A DNA stretch of 64,000 bases from an uncultured Nitrospira sp. Lineage in GTDB: Bacteria > Nitrospirota > Nitrospiria > Nitrospirales > Nitrospiraceae. Position numbers and translations under genes: made by a program. Positions 9,602-18,650 of this stretch are shown in pieces. The notes beneath the pieces were generated by a model that was not told the origin of the DNA, searched no databases, and saw only the letters and a list, made by a program, of their open reading frames with translations. Within the stretch, counting starts at the first letter, position 1. Each line of letters opens with the position of its first letter. Location: the NCBI GenBank assembly GCA_902500775.1, contig CABVRZ010000021.1:1-64000 (forward strand), written 5' to 3'.

Positions 9602-10270
9602 ATGTCGCTTTTGAAACCCGCCGTGTTGATTGCCGATGACCATCCGCTTGTGGCGGAAGGGCTCAAACAACTTCTCGAATCTGATTTTGAGATTCTGGGG
9701 ACATTCAGCAATGGGGACGAGCTTATTCACCAGGCTCGCTTGTTGCGTCCAGATGTCATTTTGCTTGATGCGGTTATCCCGCCTCAGAACGGCTTCACCA
9801 CAGCTCGGCGACTCAAAGAATGTGTGCCAAGCTCGCGCATTATTTTTGTCACGATGCTGGAGGAACCTACGTACGTAAGCGAAGCATTTCGAGCCGGAGC
9901 GAAAGGGTACGTGCTCAAACACTCACTCTCATCGGACCTCATCAATGCCATGCGAGCTGTGCTTCGGAACGAACAGTACCTGTCTCCGGGGATTACCGGC
10001 GAGGTCCGCGAGTCGGTGGAATATCCCTGGACAAAACCCGGGGGGTTCACCGGTCGTCTGACTGAACGGCAAAAACAGGTCTTACAGCTGCTTTCTCGTG
10101 GAGACTCCACAAAAGTGATCGCAGAAACCTTACGTATCTCTCAAAAGACCGTTTTGTTCCATAAGACCAGCATTTTTAAAAAGATTGGAGTCCGATCACC
10201 TAGCGACCTCACCAAGTTCGCCCTGACCCAGGGACTGACCTCGCTGAGTACCACCAAACACACACCGTAA
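9602..10270 (+). CDS. NarL/LuxR-family response regulator
   Basis: A 222-residue two-component regulator. The receiver domain (about 5-122) has the acidic pair D12-D13 (IADDH), phosphoacceptor D56 (VILLDAVIP), T83 and K105 (YVLKHS). A LuxR-type helix-turn-helix follows (about 153-212: LTERQKQVLQLLSRGDSTKV and LRISQKTVLFHKTSIFKKIG), so it should bind DNA as a dimer when phosphorylated. No cognate kinase adjoins; the HisKA_3 kinases elsewhere in the window are possible partners. The ribosome binding site is weak. It is convergent with a paralogue at 10427. Confidence 0.9.
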   Translation: MSLLKPAVLIADDHPLVAEGLKQLLESDFEILGTFSNGDELIHQARLLRPDVILLDAVIPPQNGFTTARRLKECVPSSRIIFVTMLEEPTYVSEAFRAGAKGYVLKHSLSSDLINAMRAVLRNEQYLSPGITGEVRESVEYPWTKPGGFTGRLTERQKQVLQLLSRGDSTKVIAETLRISQKTVLFHKTSIFKKIGVRSPSDLTKFALTQGLTSLSTTKHTP

Positions 10271-10426
10271 CCCATCTCAATGTGCACCGGGGTGGGATCG
10301 TCGAGCCCGGATGAGCGTCGATTGCCATACTTCAAGAAACGTATTCGTCTCACAAGTGAGCTGAGTCTGCTTTGTCATCAGCAGATCGAACGCACCTTAA
10401 CATTATAAATGGATACCGTTTTGGCT

Positions 10427-11137
10427 CTACGACGAAGAGGACTCTGATGGTGTAAAGGTTTGCAGTGTGATGAGACCATTACTGATCGCATATTTTGTGA
10501 GCTCAGGTCTGGTTTTGAGTCCAAGTTCTTTCATAATCCGCGTACGATGAAATTCAATGGTTTTGGTCGAAACGTTCAGAATAGAGGCGATTTCTTTTGT
10601 TGATCGACCTTCGGCAACTAACTGAAGCACTTCGCGTTGGCGTGGACTCAAAGAATGGTCAAAGCCGGTTTTCTCTGTCTCATTGTTCTCCCCTGGATTA
10701 CCACCTTGTCCCACGCGGGTCGGCCGATTCATGTACTCGACCAGTCCCTGCGCTATACTCGGAGAAATGTAGGTATTGCCCTTCAGGACTTCTCTCACAG
10801 CGTGCTGGAGTTCGCCGGATAATGACTGCTTGAGCACATACCCAGTCACGCCAAGGCGGAAAGCCTCTACTACAAAAACCTGGTCCGCATGCATGGTAAG
10901 TACTAAAATTTTAATGCTCGGGTCGAATTGTTTTACTTGCCTTGCGGCATCCAATCCGTTCAGTAAAGGCAGGGAAATGTCGACGATAATTAAGTCCGGG
11001 TGCGTCTCCGGTAGCGCTTTCACCAATGCTCTACCGTCGGCGAAGACCCCCACAATCTCCGCTTCAGGCTCAAGGAGCCGCTGAATGCCTTCGGCAACCA
11101 AAAGGTGGTCATCGGCGAGCAATATTCTCGGTTTCAT
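10427..11137 (-). CDS. NarL/LuxR-family response regulator
   Basis: A 236-residue regulator similar in layout to the convergent one at 9602. The receiver (about 3-120) has D9-D10 (LLADDH), phosphoacceptor D53 (LIIVDISLP), T81 and K103 (YVLKQS). A linker rich in polar residues (RVGQGGNPGENNETEK) precedes a LuxR HTH (about 165-225: LSPRQREVLQLVAEGRSTKE, STKTIEFHRTRIMKELGLKT). A GGAGG 6 bases before the ATG fixes the start. The two share about the same C-terminal pattern and may be an old tail-to-tail duplication. Confidence 0.92.
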   Translation of the reverse strand: MKPRILLADDHLLVAEGIQRLLEPEAEIVGVFADGRALVKALPETHPDLIIVDISLPLLNGLDAARQVKQFDPSIKILVLTMHADQVFVVEAFRLGVTGYVLKQSLSGELQHAVREVLKGNTYISPSIAQGLVEYMNRPTRVGQGGNPGENNETEKTGFDHSLSPRQREVLQLVAEGRSTKEIASILNVSTKTIEFHRTRIMKELGLKTRPELTKYAISNGLITLQTFTPSESSSS

Positions 11138-11349
11138 CGAAAGCCTCCCTCACTAGACGAGCCTGCCCCGTTTGACATGGTTCGACTCCATAGGGACCTG
11201 TCGCGAGTAGTGTCATTTGTGCCGGCGTGAAATGTCAAGGGGGGACGGGTAAATTGTAGGGACTGCCCGTCACGAGGATAAACATTACTCTGCCCATAGA
11301 TCCCAAGGATGCTTCTTCGACCGTGCAGATGATCATGAGGGTTTTTTCT

Positions 11350-11603
11350 TCAAGCCGGTTCCCTGCATTGCGCTGACTTGTCGTTCTTTCCGACCTCCCC
11401 GTGGGCCCGGACTTTTATCGACGGCTTTCTTTCGACCAAATCTTCCTGGATTCTTCCCGCCCTTGTCCGTTTATTTAACGTGGTCCTTGCACGGCGTTCA
11501 GCCTCTTCCTCAGCGATTCCTTTTCGACGGTGATCTTCCTCAATCTTGACGGCCTTTCTCTTTTGCTTCCTCGTACACGTTTGATTTGCCTCCCCGTGTC
11601 ATA
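11350..11603 (-). pseudogene. Small basic MPRG-type protein, frameshifted
   Basis: The start reads MTRGGKSNVYEE; one extra base then shifts the frame, and the correct frame continues KQKRKAVKIEEDHRRKGIAE, EEAERRARTTLNKRTRAG and a longer tail ending at TGA 11350-11352. This matches a widespread small basic family beginning MPRG.KS.YT.KQKRKA.HIEE, often labelled plasmid stabilization protein without firm evidence. GGGAGGG lies 6-7 bases before the ATG. One base insertion is the only lesion I see in the conserved part, so a sequencing error is possible. Confidence 0.6.
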
Positions 11604-11699
11604 AACCCTCCCTTCCTCTATAATTCCAGTCCTCTTCACAACCGTCCATTATTCATGGACTCCGCAGTCAACATCCTGAGCTGGGAGATGATATCTGAG

Positions 11700-12630
11700 T
11701 CCAGCGTACCAGCGGCAGGCAGAGAGCCACCGCCAGACACATCCGTCGCTACGGACGGAACAGGCGGAGCCGCAGGGCTGAGACGAGACCATGCTGTCCT
11801 GAAGCAGGAACGGGATTTCTTACAACGTGCGGCAGCGTTCTTCCCGAAGAAGTTCCGATGAGACACCGGGTGATTCAGAAGCACGACCATCACTATCCTA
11901 TCCGCCTCATGTGCCGAGTGTTGGCAGTCTCCCCCGCCCGGTATTGCGCGGGGCGCGACCGTCCCGAAAATCAGGGGGCGGTTGCCAACCGGAGGCTGCT
12001 GACAACCATCCGCGTGATGCCTCAAGAGTCGCGTGAAACCTGCGGCAGTCCCCGCATCTGGGTTACACTGGTCATACAGGGCCACCGCATTGCCGGCATC
12101 GTGTCACTCGACTGGATTGGCCAAGACGGCATTCGGGCGAAGACCGTGAAGAAATGGTGGGCCACTATAGGCCCATCACACCCCTTCCTCGTGGCAGCAA
12201 ACATGCTTGACCGCTAATTAAGACCCGGCTGGGCTGGGATACCCTCCATCATCCAGATAATAGATGATATATCGCCTGCCTAGGCGCTGGTCGTATCTAG
12301 CCATGCTGCTGGATCTGCATTCTCATGCCGTCGCTGGATGGGCGATGGATCCGCGCATGACCGGAGATTTGCTCGAGCAGACCCTCCATATGGCACTCAC
12401 CATTCGCCAGCCCGAAGCAGGACTTCTGCATCACTTCGATCGTGGGAGTCAGGGTCGTACCAGCAACTACTCACCGTACATGGCATCACGGCCGGCATGA
12501 GCCGAGCAGGTAGCTGCTGGGATAATGCCTGCGTCGAGAGCGTCTTCGAAATACTCAAACGTGAGCTGGTGTCCATGAAATCGGGGAAATGGCACCTCGC
12601 ATGTCGGGGCACTTGCCTAGGGAGAGTGGA
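11700..12630 (+). mobile_element. IS3-family remnant
   Basis: A decayed IS3 copy of a different subgroup from the one at 148-1548. The end of orfA is visible (LRRDHAVLKQERDFLQRAAA), then orfB: MRHRVIQKHDHHYPIRLMCR, SRETCGSPRIWVTLVIQGHR, QDGIRAKTVKKWWATI, then in other frames YLAMLLDLHSHAVAGWAMD, MALTIRQPEAGLLHHFDRGS and ITAGMSRAGSCWDNACVESV. The catalytic Asp region and the DNACVES motif remain, but several frameshifts and stops separate them. The 5' part of orfA is missing or rearranged. Confidence 0.75.
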
Positions 12631-12838
12631 TTCCAGAACTAGGTGAGATACTAGTCGAATAGTCAGAAGTAGGGCGGTAGGGTCAGCGATACAGCCAATT
12701 CGTCTTGAGCTGGATATAGAAGAGAAGAAAGGAGGTGACGATAAGATTACATCAAGAGATGGGTTATCTCTCGGCGCGGAAAGTGATTATAAGGTTGTTC
12801 GGGTTCTTGGTCCAGATTTATCAAAAAAGGAGACTTCC

Positions 12839-13162
12839 ATGAGGGCTTTTACGACGTGGTGTTTCGGTCTGGCATTGTTGGGTGCGGTCGGATGTCAAGC
12901 GACGACCGGGAAAACAGCTGGTCAAATCGTGACGGATACAGGGATTACTGCCTCCGTACAAGGCAAGCTCACAGGTGATAAGGCGTCGAATTTTTCACGC
13001 ATCGACGTGGATACTGAGCGGGGCATTGTGACATTAAACGGAGTCGTTCAAACAGCACAGGATCGAGAGCGCGCGGAGTACTTGGCGAGGCAGGTGGAAG
13101 GAATCAGAGGGGTGAATAACAACCTTCAAATTCAAGGCCAACCACCGAAAGTTATGAACTAA
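12839..13162 (+). CDS. BON-domain lipoprotein
   Basis: A 107-residue exported protein. The signal peptide ends in the lipobox LLGAVGC with lipidated Cys19. The mature part is one BON domain (about 38-102): ITASVQGKLTGDKASNFSRI, DVDTERGIVTLNGVVQTAQD and YLARQVEGIRGVNNNLQIQ. BON domains are linked to phospholipid or envelope interaction in osmotic and envelope stress proteins such as OsmY. GGAGA 6 bases before the ATG supports the start. It appears to be transcribed alone. Confidence 0.88.
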   Translation: MRAFTTWCFGLALLGAVGCQATTGKTAGQIVTDTGITASVQGKLTGDKASNFSRIDVDTERGIVTLNGVVQTAQDRERAEYLARQVEGIRGVNNNLQIQGQPPKVMN

Positions 13163-13639
13163 GCGGTGATTGAGATACAGCTCAGGGGTGGGCACACTGA
13201 TCATGTGCTCACCCACCTGGGTGCGTCCGATGGATGGGCTGGAGAGAGGATTGTGCGATGAATCAATCGAACGAGATACTGAACTGGGGCTATGTATGGA
13301 TTGCTGACGGTGGCAGGTGCAGCCAGAGGTAGTATCGTTGAGAATTCGGTAGGTCTCTATATCGACGAAGCGTTGCAATCCTATCATTTAAGCATTCCAG
13401 GCACCGAGAGATGTGGTAGATCTGACCATGGCGGCCCACCCGCGGAGCAGGGTCCAGTCAGGAACCCCCGATTGCCGCCCCGGCTCGGTAACCATCCAAC
13501 TTTTTCAAGCGGAGTCATTCATCAGTACCCCAGCGAGTGCTGATGTGAGAGGCTCTGCTACCTGAGTCACTCGCAAATAATACTTGAGAGGAACATCGAC
13601 CAGCCGCTTGGGGCTGAACCGATCCATCTCCTCGGATGC
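13163..13639. other. Intergenic, nothing recognised
   Basis: A 477-bp spacer between the BON gene and the 3' end of the minus-strand lipoprotein gene. No domain, strong hairpin or repeat was found; the small frames here lack ribosome binding sites. Confidence 0.4.
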
Positions 13640-14869
13640 TTACTTGGTGATGGCAATGCCAGGCACCGGGGCCGTACTCGGTCGAACGGTCATCTGAAAG
13701 AGGTCATAAAGGAGGGCAAAGACACGAAGACTCCAATCGCGTTGTGGATCACCCTTGATTGCTACCGGCAAAGCGTATTGCACCCCCTCAAACGTGATCG
13801 CCACGACGGGATTGTTCGATATGTCCGGATCGCGTTCGATGTGAAGGAGGATCGGTGCATCGTATGCATCAGTCTTTGTGCCCTCATCCGGGGCAACTCT
13901 AAATTCGCGCTGGGCTATGAGGTCCTCCGCCAGGAACTCCATCGTATCCTTTAAACTTCGCAACTGGAGCGTTCCCAGCATGGGAACATCCCCACCTGGA
14001 AAGCGCGGATGGATGTGCACCAAGATCTCATTCGGTGGCCACGTTTGGAATTGTTCCCCCAATTCTCGTTTCTCTTCCAGACTCAGTGCCGAAGGGGGAT
14101 AATTGGTTAACATAATCCGCTTCCTAGCCAGAACCATTTCCCCCGGTTTTGAACATGACCAGACCAAATCCTTTTCGAGACCTGCGACAATATCGGCAGG
14201 ACTGGGCTGGACCGATAACCACCCTCTCCAGACGACCTCACTGGTTTCCTTTCCGATGGCGATGAGATTTTGCTGGTGAAGTGAGGATAGCTGAAGGATC
14301 TTTCGTCGAAACTCTGCGTATGCGGTCGGGTATCCAGGATCGTTGGTAAGAGTGGTGACACTTTGTCGTTCTACCAAGCGGAAGCTTCGCACGACGAGTC
14401 GAAGCAACATGTTCAAATCTCCATGGGTTGCCAACAGGCTGGTCACTCGTGATTCATCCATCGGAGTCAGCAGGCGCTGAGTAAATTCTTCTCCTCCCAT
14501 GGGGAGAATGGTTACGGTTGGATTTTCGGCTGCCGAAAAACTGGCAACAGGACCGGCCAGCCCTCGTCCACTGCCTTCCGGAGGGATAATTCCTGCGGTT
14601 GCCCTGAAATCAAAGGTGGCGGCTATACTCGGAACAGTTGTGAAGTGAAGTGGGCGATGGTGCGCGGCCCGCACGATATTGAGCAGCAACTCTTCACTGA
14701 TCGCTTGGGCAACGGATTGATCATAGGCCACCACGGCCCGGTGCAAAGCCGTGGGTGAGACACAACCGACGAGCAGAGTGGTAGCCACCCACAGCCCTGC
14801 GGCGCGCACAACAAGAAGGCAGCGCGGTCCCAGCCCTGGCAGGTCGGAGTCCTGTTGCGTTTTCGCCAT
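13640..14869 (-). CDS. Conserved hypothetical lipoprotein, 409 residues
   Basis: The N-terminal hydrophobic segment ends in the lipobox TTLLVGC (lipidated Cys about position 36), so it is probably a membrane-anchored lipoprotein. The mature chain begins with a helical part (AYDQSVAQAISEELLLNIVR) and the segment HHRPLHFTTVPSIAATFDF, then a long domain of mixed alpha/beta character with no catalytic motif I can name. The even codon use and length without stops show a maintained gene. The function is unknown. The ribosome binding site is weak, so translation may start a little downstream. Confidence 0.75.
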   Translation of the reverse strand: MAKTQQDSDLPGLGPRCLLVVRAAGLWVATTLLVGCVSPTALHRAVVAYDQSVAQAISEELLLNIVRAAHHRPLHFTTVPSIAATFDFRATAGIIPPEGSGRGLAGPVASFSAAENPTVTILPMGGEEFTQRLLTPMDESRVTSLLATHGDLNMLLRLVVRSFRLVERQSVTTLTNDPGYPTAYAEFRRKILQLSSLHQQNLIAIGKETSEVVWRGWLSVQPSPADIVAGLEKDLVWSCSKPGEMVLARKRIMLTNYPPSALSLEEKRELGEQFQTWPPNEILVHIHPRFPGGDVPMLGTLQLRSLKDTMEFLAEDLIAQREFRVAPDEGTKTDAYDAPILLHIERDPDISNNPVVAITFEGVQYALPVAIKGDPQRDWSLRVFALLYDLFQMTVRPSTAPVPGIAITK

Positions 14870-15196
14870 CTGATTGATAAAACCTCGTTTCTAGAGCCTA
14901 ATCCTCAAATTCACGCTTTGGTATTGAGAACGCCCAACTGACCCACTACGACTGGAACCGAATCAGCAATCGTCATCGCGTGTTGACCGGGGGTGAGCCT
15001 CGATGAATCCAACGAATGATCCATCAAAATCATAAACGTTCCGCCTAACCTGTCACCGCTTGTTGGTAATTTCCTACGTGTCGGCATATTCGCCTTCTAG
15101 CCCGTACACGCCATTGACAGTTCCTCGGCGAGACCTCGTGACGCCCTCTCGAAAGCAAACATGTTGGCAATCCGAGGTGATGCTGAGGAGTCATAA
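14870..15196. other. Intergenic spacer
   Basis: A 327-bp stretch between two minus-strand genes. It probably contains the promoter of the lipoprotein gene and the 3' end of the transporter transcript. No gene or clear terminator was seen. Confidence 0.35.
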
Positions 15197-16327
15197 TCAG
15201 TAAGGGCGTGAGAGTTCAAGATCGTCTTTCCTCGGGGAATCTGCCGTGACGATCAGATCGCTGTTTGGTTGCTGGTACTCCTCCTGATAAATGGCAAATG
15301 TTTCCAGGACTGCTGCCAGCAAGATAGGGCCCAAAAACAATCCGATTAGGCCGTAGAAGGCCAACCCCCCAATCGAAACGAAAAAAAGTGGAAGGAGGGG
15401 AAGGCGGGCATCGGAACCCACGAGCATCGGCTGCAAGAGATTATCCATCAGGCCGACAAGGCCTACGCCAGCGGCGATAAGAATGAGAGCCTTGACCATC
15501 GCCCCGCTGAGGAGCAAGTAACAGGTTAAGGGGATCCAGACTAGTGCAGTGCCCCCAACGGGGAGAAACGACAAGATCGCTGAAAGGAATCCCAAGAACG
15601 TCGCAAAGGGTAGACCCAAGAGATAATAGATCAGACCCGCGACAGCGCCCTGAGCCAACGCGGTCAATAAAGTCCCTCTCACGACAGCGTGCAGGGTGGA
15701 CTTCAGTCGCGTGAGAATTTTAGTTTTGTGCTCTTCTTGTAGTGGAATCGCCCGACACACTCGTTCAAAGGCATACTCCCCATCCCGAAATACGAAGAAC
15801 AGAGTGAAGATCATGACGATGAAATCCGTCGCAAGCATGAGGGCATTCATCGCAAAACCCACGCTCTGTGAAATGAGGAACGAACTCACGACTTTTCCAC
15901 CCTCTAAAATGGAGGACTGAATCGTTTCACTCTGATTCAGGAGGGCTTCGCCAACCCATCGTTGAACCATCGATCCCACGAAGGGAATCTCACCCAACAA
16001 TTCATGGTGATCATGGATGTGTCCGGCCCGCAGCCATGCGGCAATCAGGTTATAGGCTTCGATTCCTTGTTGCGTCGCCAAGATCGTGCCGTACACCGCC
16101 GGCAGCACCGCAGCCAGTAAGACAGCTGCGGTCATCAGTCCCGCCGCAAGGCTTGATCGTCGCCCGACTACATGCCAAAGCCGCTCATAGAGAGGATAGG
16201 TCGCCGTAGCAAGAATGATGGCCCAGGTAATCGGTGCAAGGAAGGGTTCAAGAATGCGTCCCAGGTGCCACAATAAAACCAAAAAGATCAACAGAAAGAT
16301 GACCGCAAACAGTTGCCGACGTGCCAT
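15197..16327 (-). CDS. AI-2E (PerM/YdiK) family membrane transporter
   Basis: A 376-residue polytopic protein of the AI-2E/UPF0118 family, which exports small molecules or ions; the substrate cannot be told from sequence. Helices are visible at about 8-30 (FAVIFLLIFLVLLWHLGRIL), 32-50, 62-85, 150-180 (FAMNALMLATDFIVMIFTLF), 210-235, 240-262 (LLGLPFATFLGFLSAILSFL), 270-300 and 310-350. The family's conserved PVGGTALVW-type loop and the later D-N-L-L-Q-P-M-L motif (VGLMDNLLQPMLVGSDARLP) are present. No good ribosome binding site precedes the ATG. It appears to be transcribed alone. Confidence 0.9.
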   Translation of the reverse strand: MARRQLFAVIFLLIFLVLLWHLGRILEPFLAPITWAIILATATYPLYERLWHVVGRRSSLAAGLMTAAVLLAAVLPAVYGTILATQQGIEAYNLIAAWLRAGHIHDHHELLGEIPFVGSMVQRWVGEALLNQSETIQSSILEGGKVVSSFLISQSVGFAMNALMLATDFIVMIFTLFFVFRDGEYAFERVCRAIPLQEEHKTKILTRLKSTLHAVVRGTLLTALAQGAVAGLIYYLLGLPFATFLGFLSAILSFLPVGGTALVWIPLTCYLLLSGAMVKALILIAAGVGLVGLMDNLLQPMLVGSDARLPLLPLFFVSIGGLAFYGLIGLFLGPILLAAVLETFAIYQEEYQQPNSDLIVTADSPRKDDLELSRPY

Positions 16328-16494
16328 AAGTACAGTCCAAGAGTGAGTGGTTAATTGCGGTCAAGCCCGCACCTGATCAAACCCCTTTCGCGCAGATTAA
16401 TTCCCTATTTGAGGATTGCTTCGGCGAGCACTTGCCCAAACCGATGCGAGGTCGCGTCTTCCTCTGTCTCATCTAATATTCCCGATCCTGAACA

Positions 16495-17560
16495 TCAGGT
16501 GAAAGAACCCAGTTCTTTGGACCAAAAAAGAAATAGACCGTGACCACCCCGTGAGGGATCATCCCCCGAATCACGACAAATCCCGAATTTATACGTGTAG
16601 TTCACCTCAACCTGGGAGCGCCATGAAGCTCCAGAGACAAACCCGACACCAACAACTGTCGGCATGGACTCCATCACCTGTTTGATCGTTCTCTGAGAGG
16701 TAAAATGTGCCTGCTCAACGAATGCCCATCCGGCCTCGACATAGGGAGACAGAACAAACAGGGCTTCGCAACGATACTGCAATTCGCGATCGCATAACGG
16801 CTGGGTACAAGCTCGTTAAAGGCAACACCGTATATCATGGGGAGTGAGACGGCCTCCCATTCATCGCCCGTTGGAGGCCCTGAAAGACGGAACGCGCTAA
16901 AGCGGTCCAGATGTTTTCGGTTGCCTCCATATAGACTTGAAATCAGCCGGTGTTTCTCACGCTTCAAGAATGGCAGACCTGTAGCTGCAAGAATATACCC
17001 ACTCATCGCTAAGTATGTCCGTTCTTCCTGATAATCTGGCGTTTCGATGGGAAGATCTCCCACGGGACCCACTTTGCGCGGTGTCCGTAGAAGAAGTCTC
17101 CGCCAATGGTTATGCCTTCGTGAGGCAACTCCATGAGGTTGCTGTTCATGGAATTCGTCCGAACTCTCACATGAACTCGGCCTTCATAGGTGTCACTCGG
17201 GACGCCGCATTGCGGCGACGAATGAGTTATGGCTTGAAACCCACGACCGCCAGGCTCATATGTCACAAACAGATTGACCGCTCTGTCCTGGCGGAAGGGA
17301 TGAACAGGAAGTCTGTAGCCAAGACTGATCCCCCCAAACACGTAACTCCAGTCCAATTCCGTTTCCCAAATACGCTGTCCCTCGCCATACTCCGATCGGC
17401 CCGGTGGGGCAATGAAGTTGTTCAGCGAAAATAAGAGTGTCCTACTGGGATAATTCCGAAGGCCGATGGCATATGAGAGATCGTTCACGGCGATGGAAAT
17501 GGGTGATTGGCAAAGGGCAACGACAACCGGCTCGTTGCCCTCTCCCGGAACGACCCTATT
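16495..17560 (-). pseudogene. Outer-membrane beta-barrel protein, frameshifted
   Basis: A degraded gene in three frames. Upstream part: LRNYPSRTLLFSLNNFIAPP, WETELDWSYVFGGISLGYRL. After a frameshift near 17040-17072: RTYLAMSGYILAATGLPFLK, DRFSAFRLSGPPTGDEWEAV. After another near 16675-16780: CEALFVLSPYVEAGWAFVEQ, VVGVGFVSGASWRSQVEVNY, GGHGLFLFWSKEL. The alternating strand pattern and C-terminal aromatic strand fit an outer-membrane barrel of the BamA/TamA-like surface-antigen type. The 5' end overlaps the small gene at 17556 and its own start and signal peptide were not found, so it is truncated as well as frameshifted. Confidence 0.65.
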
Positions 17561-17936
17561 TCTTTTTCCCTGCGTTAGTCTTTTCAGCATCCGGTTGAGA
17601 AAATGGCCGTAGGGACAGAAGGTGTTTCTGATCGTTGGCCTGAGCCTCAACCGTATCGCCTTGCTTGATCTGTCCGCTCATCTTGCTCGATTCGTCTCGA
17701 TGCAAACGGACTTCCTCCCCTTCCTTAGTTTTAATGACAACCTCATCACCCGCAATATGCGTCAGCTTCCCTCTGTAACGACCCTCCTGAAAACCCGTTT
17801 GATCCGTCATGGAGAACGTTTTCATATTGTCTGATGGAGATGGAGACTCCTGTGCGTGAGCGATTGCCCCCAGACCAAGCGGTGCAACAACAAACGACAG
17901 GCAGCACATCCACAAAGTAATCTGACGACCATTCAT
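17556..17936 (-). CDS. Secreted small hypothetical protein
   Basis: A 126-residue exported protein: signal peptide (TLWMCCLSFVVAPLGLGAIA, cleavage near AHA-QE), then a small beta-rich domain of about 45 residues (GRYRGKLTHIAGDEVVIKTK, EGEEVRLHRDESSKM, GDTVEAQANDQKHLLSLRP) and a lysine-rich end (NAGKKK). The domain resembles small OB- or SH3-like folds of periplasmic proteins, but this is a guess. The second ATG, at 17936, is preferred because GGAGGAGG lies 6 bases upstream; the first ATG is too close to it. Confidence 0.7.
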   Translation of the reverse strand: MNGRQITLWMCCLSFVVAPLGLGAIAHAQESPSPSDNMKTFSMTDQTGFQEGRYRGKLTHIAGDEVVIKTKEGEEVRLHRDESSKMSGQIKQGDTVEAQANDQKHLLSLRPFSQPDAEKTNAGKKK

Positions 17937-18026
17937 GACCATCCTCCTCCGTTAGGGGTTTGAGCCTCTCAGTAAGCTTCCCTCACTGGGGTTATAGTGA
18001 AGTGATACGGACCAAGAACAGGAGAT

Positions 18027-18212
18027 TTATTTGCACCCTACAACTTGCCGATACCGGCAAGTATCGCACTCGACAACCAACGCGGCGTGATGGCTAATCG
18101 CCTCAACTCGTAAAACCAGATGGTACGACGTCTCCGCACAGATGGGGCAGCTATAGCCCGCTAATTCCTCCTCAACCTCCTCACTCGGCACGTCGTATTG
18201 GTTTCGTATCAT
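18027..18212 (-). CDS. Small zinc-ribbon protein
   Basis: A 61-residue protein with two CxxC knuckles, CPIC at about 22-25 and CDTC at about 50-53, separated by a beta-rich stretch (ETSYHLVLRVEAISHHAALV). This is the layout of a zinc ribbon, which can bind nucleic acid or protein. The start is supported by GGAGGG 6 bases upstream. It has no partner gene nearby, and the function is unknown. Another zinc-ribbon protein occurs at 28760-29101. Confidence 0.65.
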   Translation of the reverse strand: MIRNQYDVPSEEVEEELAGYSCPICAETSYHLVLRVEAISHHAALVVECDTCRYRQVVGCK

Positions 18213-18650
18213 TCATCCCTCCTACCACAACCATGGTGGGCGACGAGGCTCAGCATAACGGAAACACCTTAGTGCACCCCTGGCACAAACCCTTGCGCAC
18301 TCCGCCACGATACCTAGCGCTTCGACTAGTTTTTTCTGGAGGATATCGTGACGAGATCCCAAGCGCAGTGCGTGCCCCCCGAGAACCTTTACTGTCGCGA
18401 TGTGAAGTCAGATGTTAGGACAAGAATGCGGCGATGGCTTGGTTGGCGAACAATCGCTCACCTGTGATGAGATACAGAACCCAATAGACATGAGACATGG
18501 GGAGGAAATGCACTCGTGAAATACTCATCCGCACTACCGCGCATCCAGTGGAGGAGTAACGCAGTGCCTCCATGTAGGAACCGGACAGAGACATTGGAAT
18601 TGCTTCTACGTGAGGAAAGCGTCATTAGGTGTATAGCTCAAGACTCCATC
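18213..18650. other. Intergenic, nothing recognised
   Basis: A 438-bp spacer between the zinc-ribbon gene and the left end of the IS481 relic. No supported gene or repeat was seen. Confidence 0.4.
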
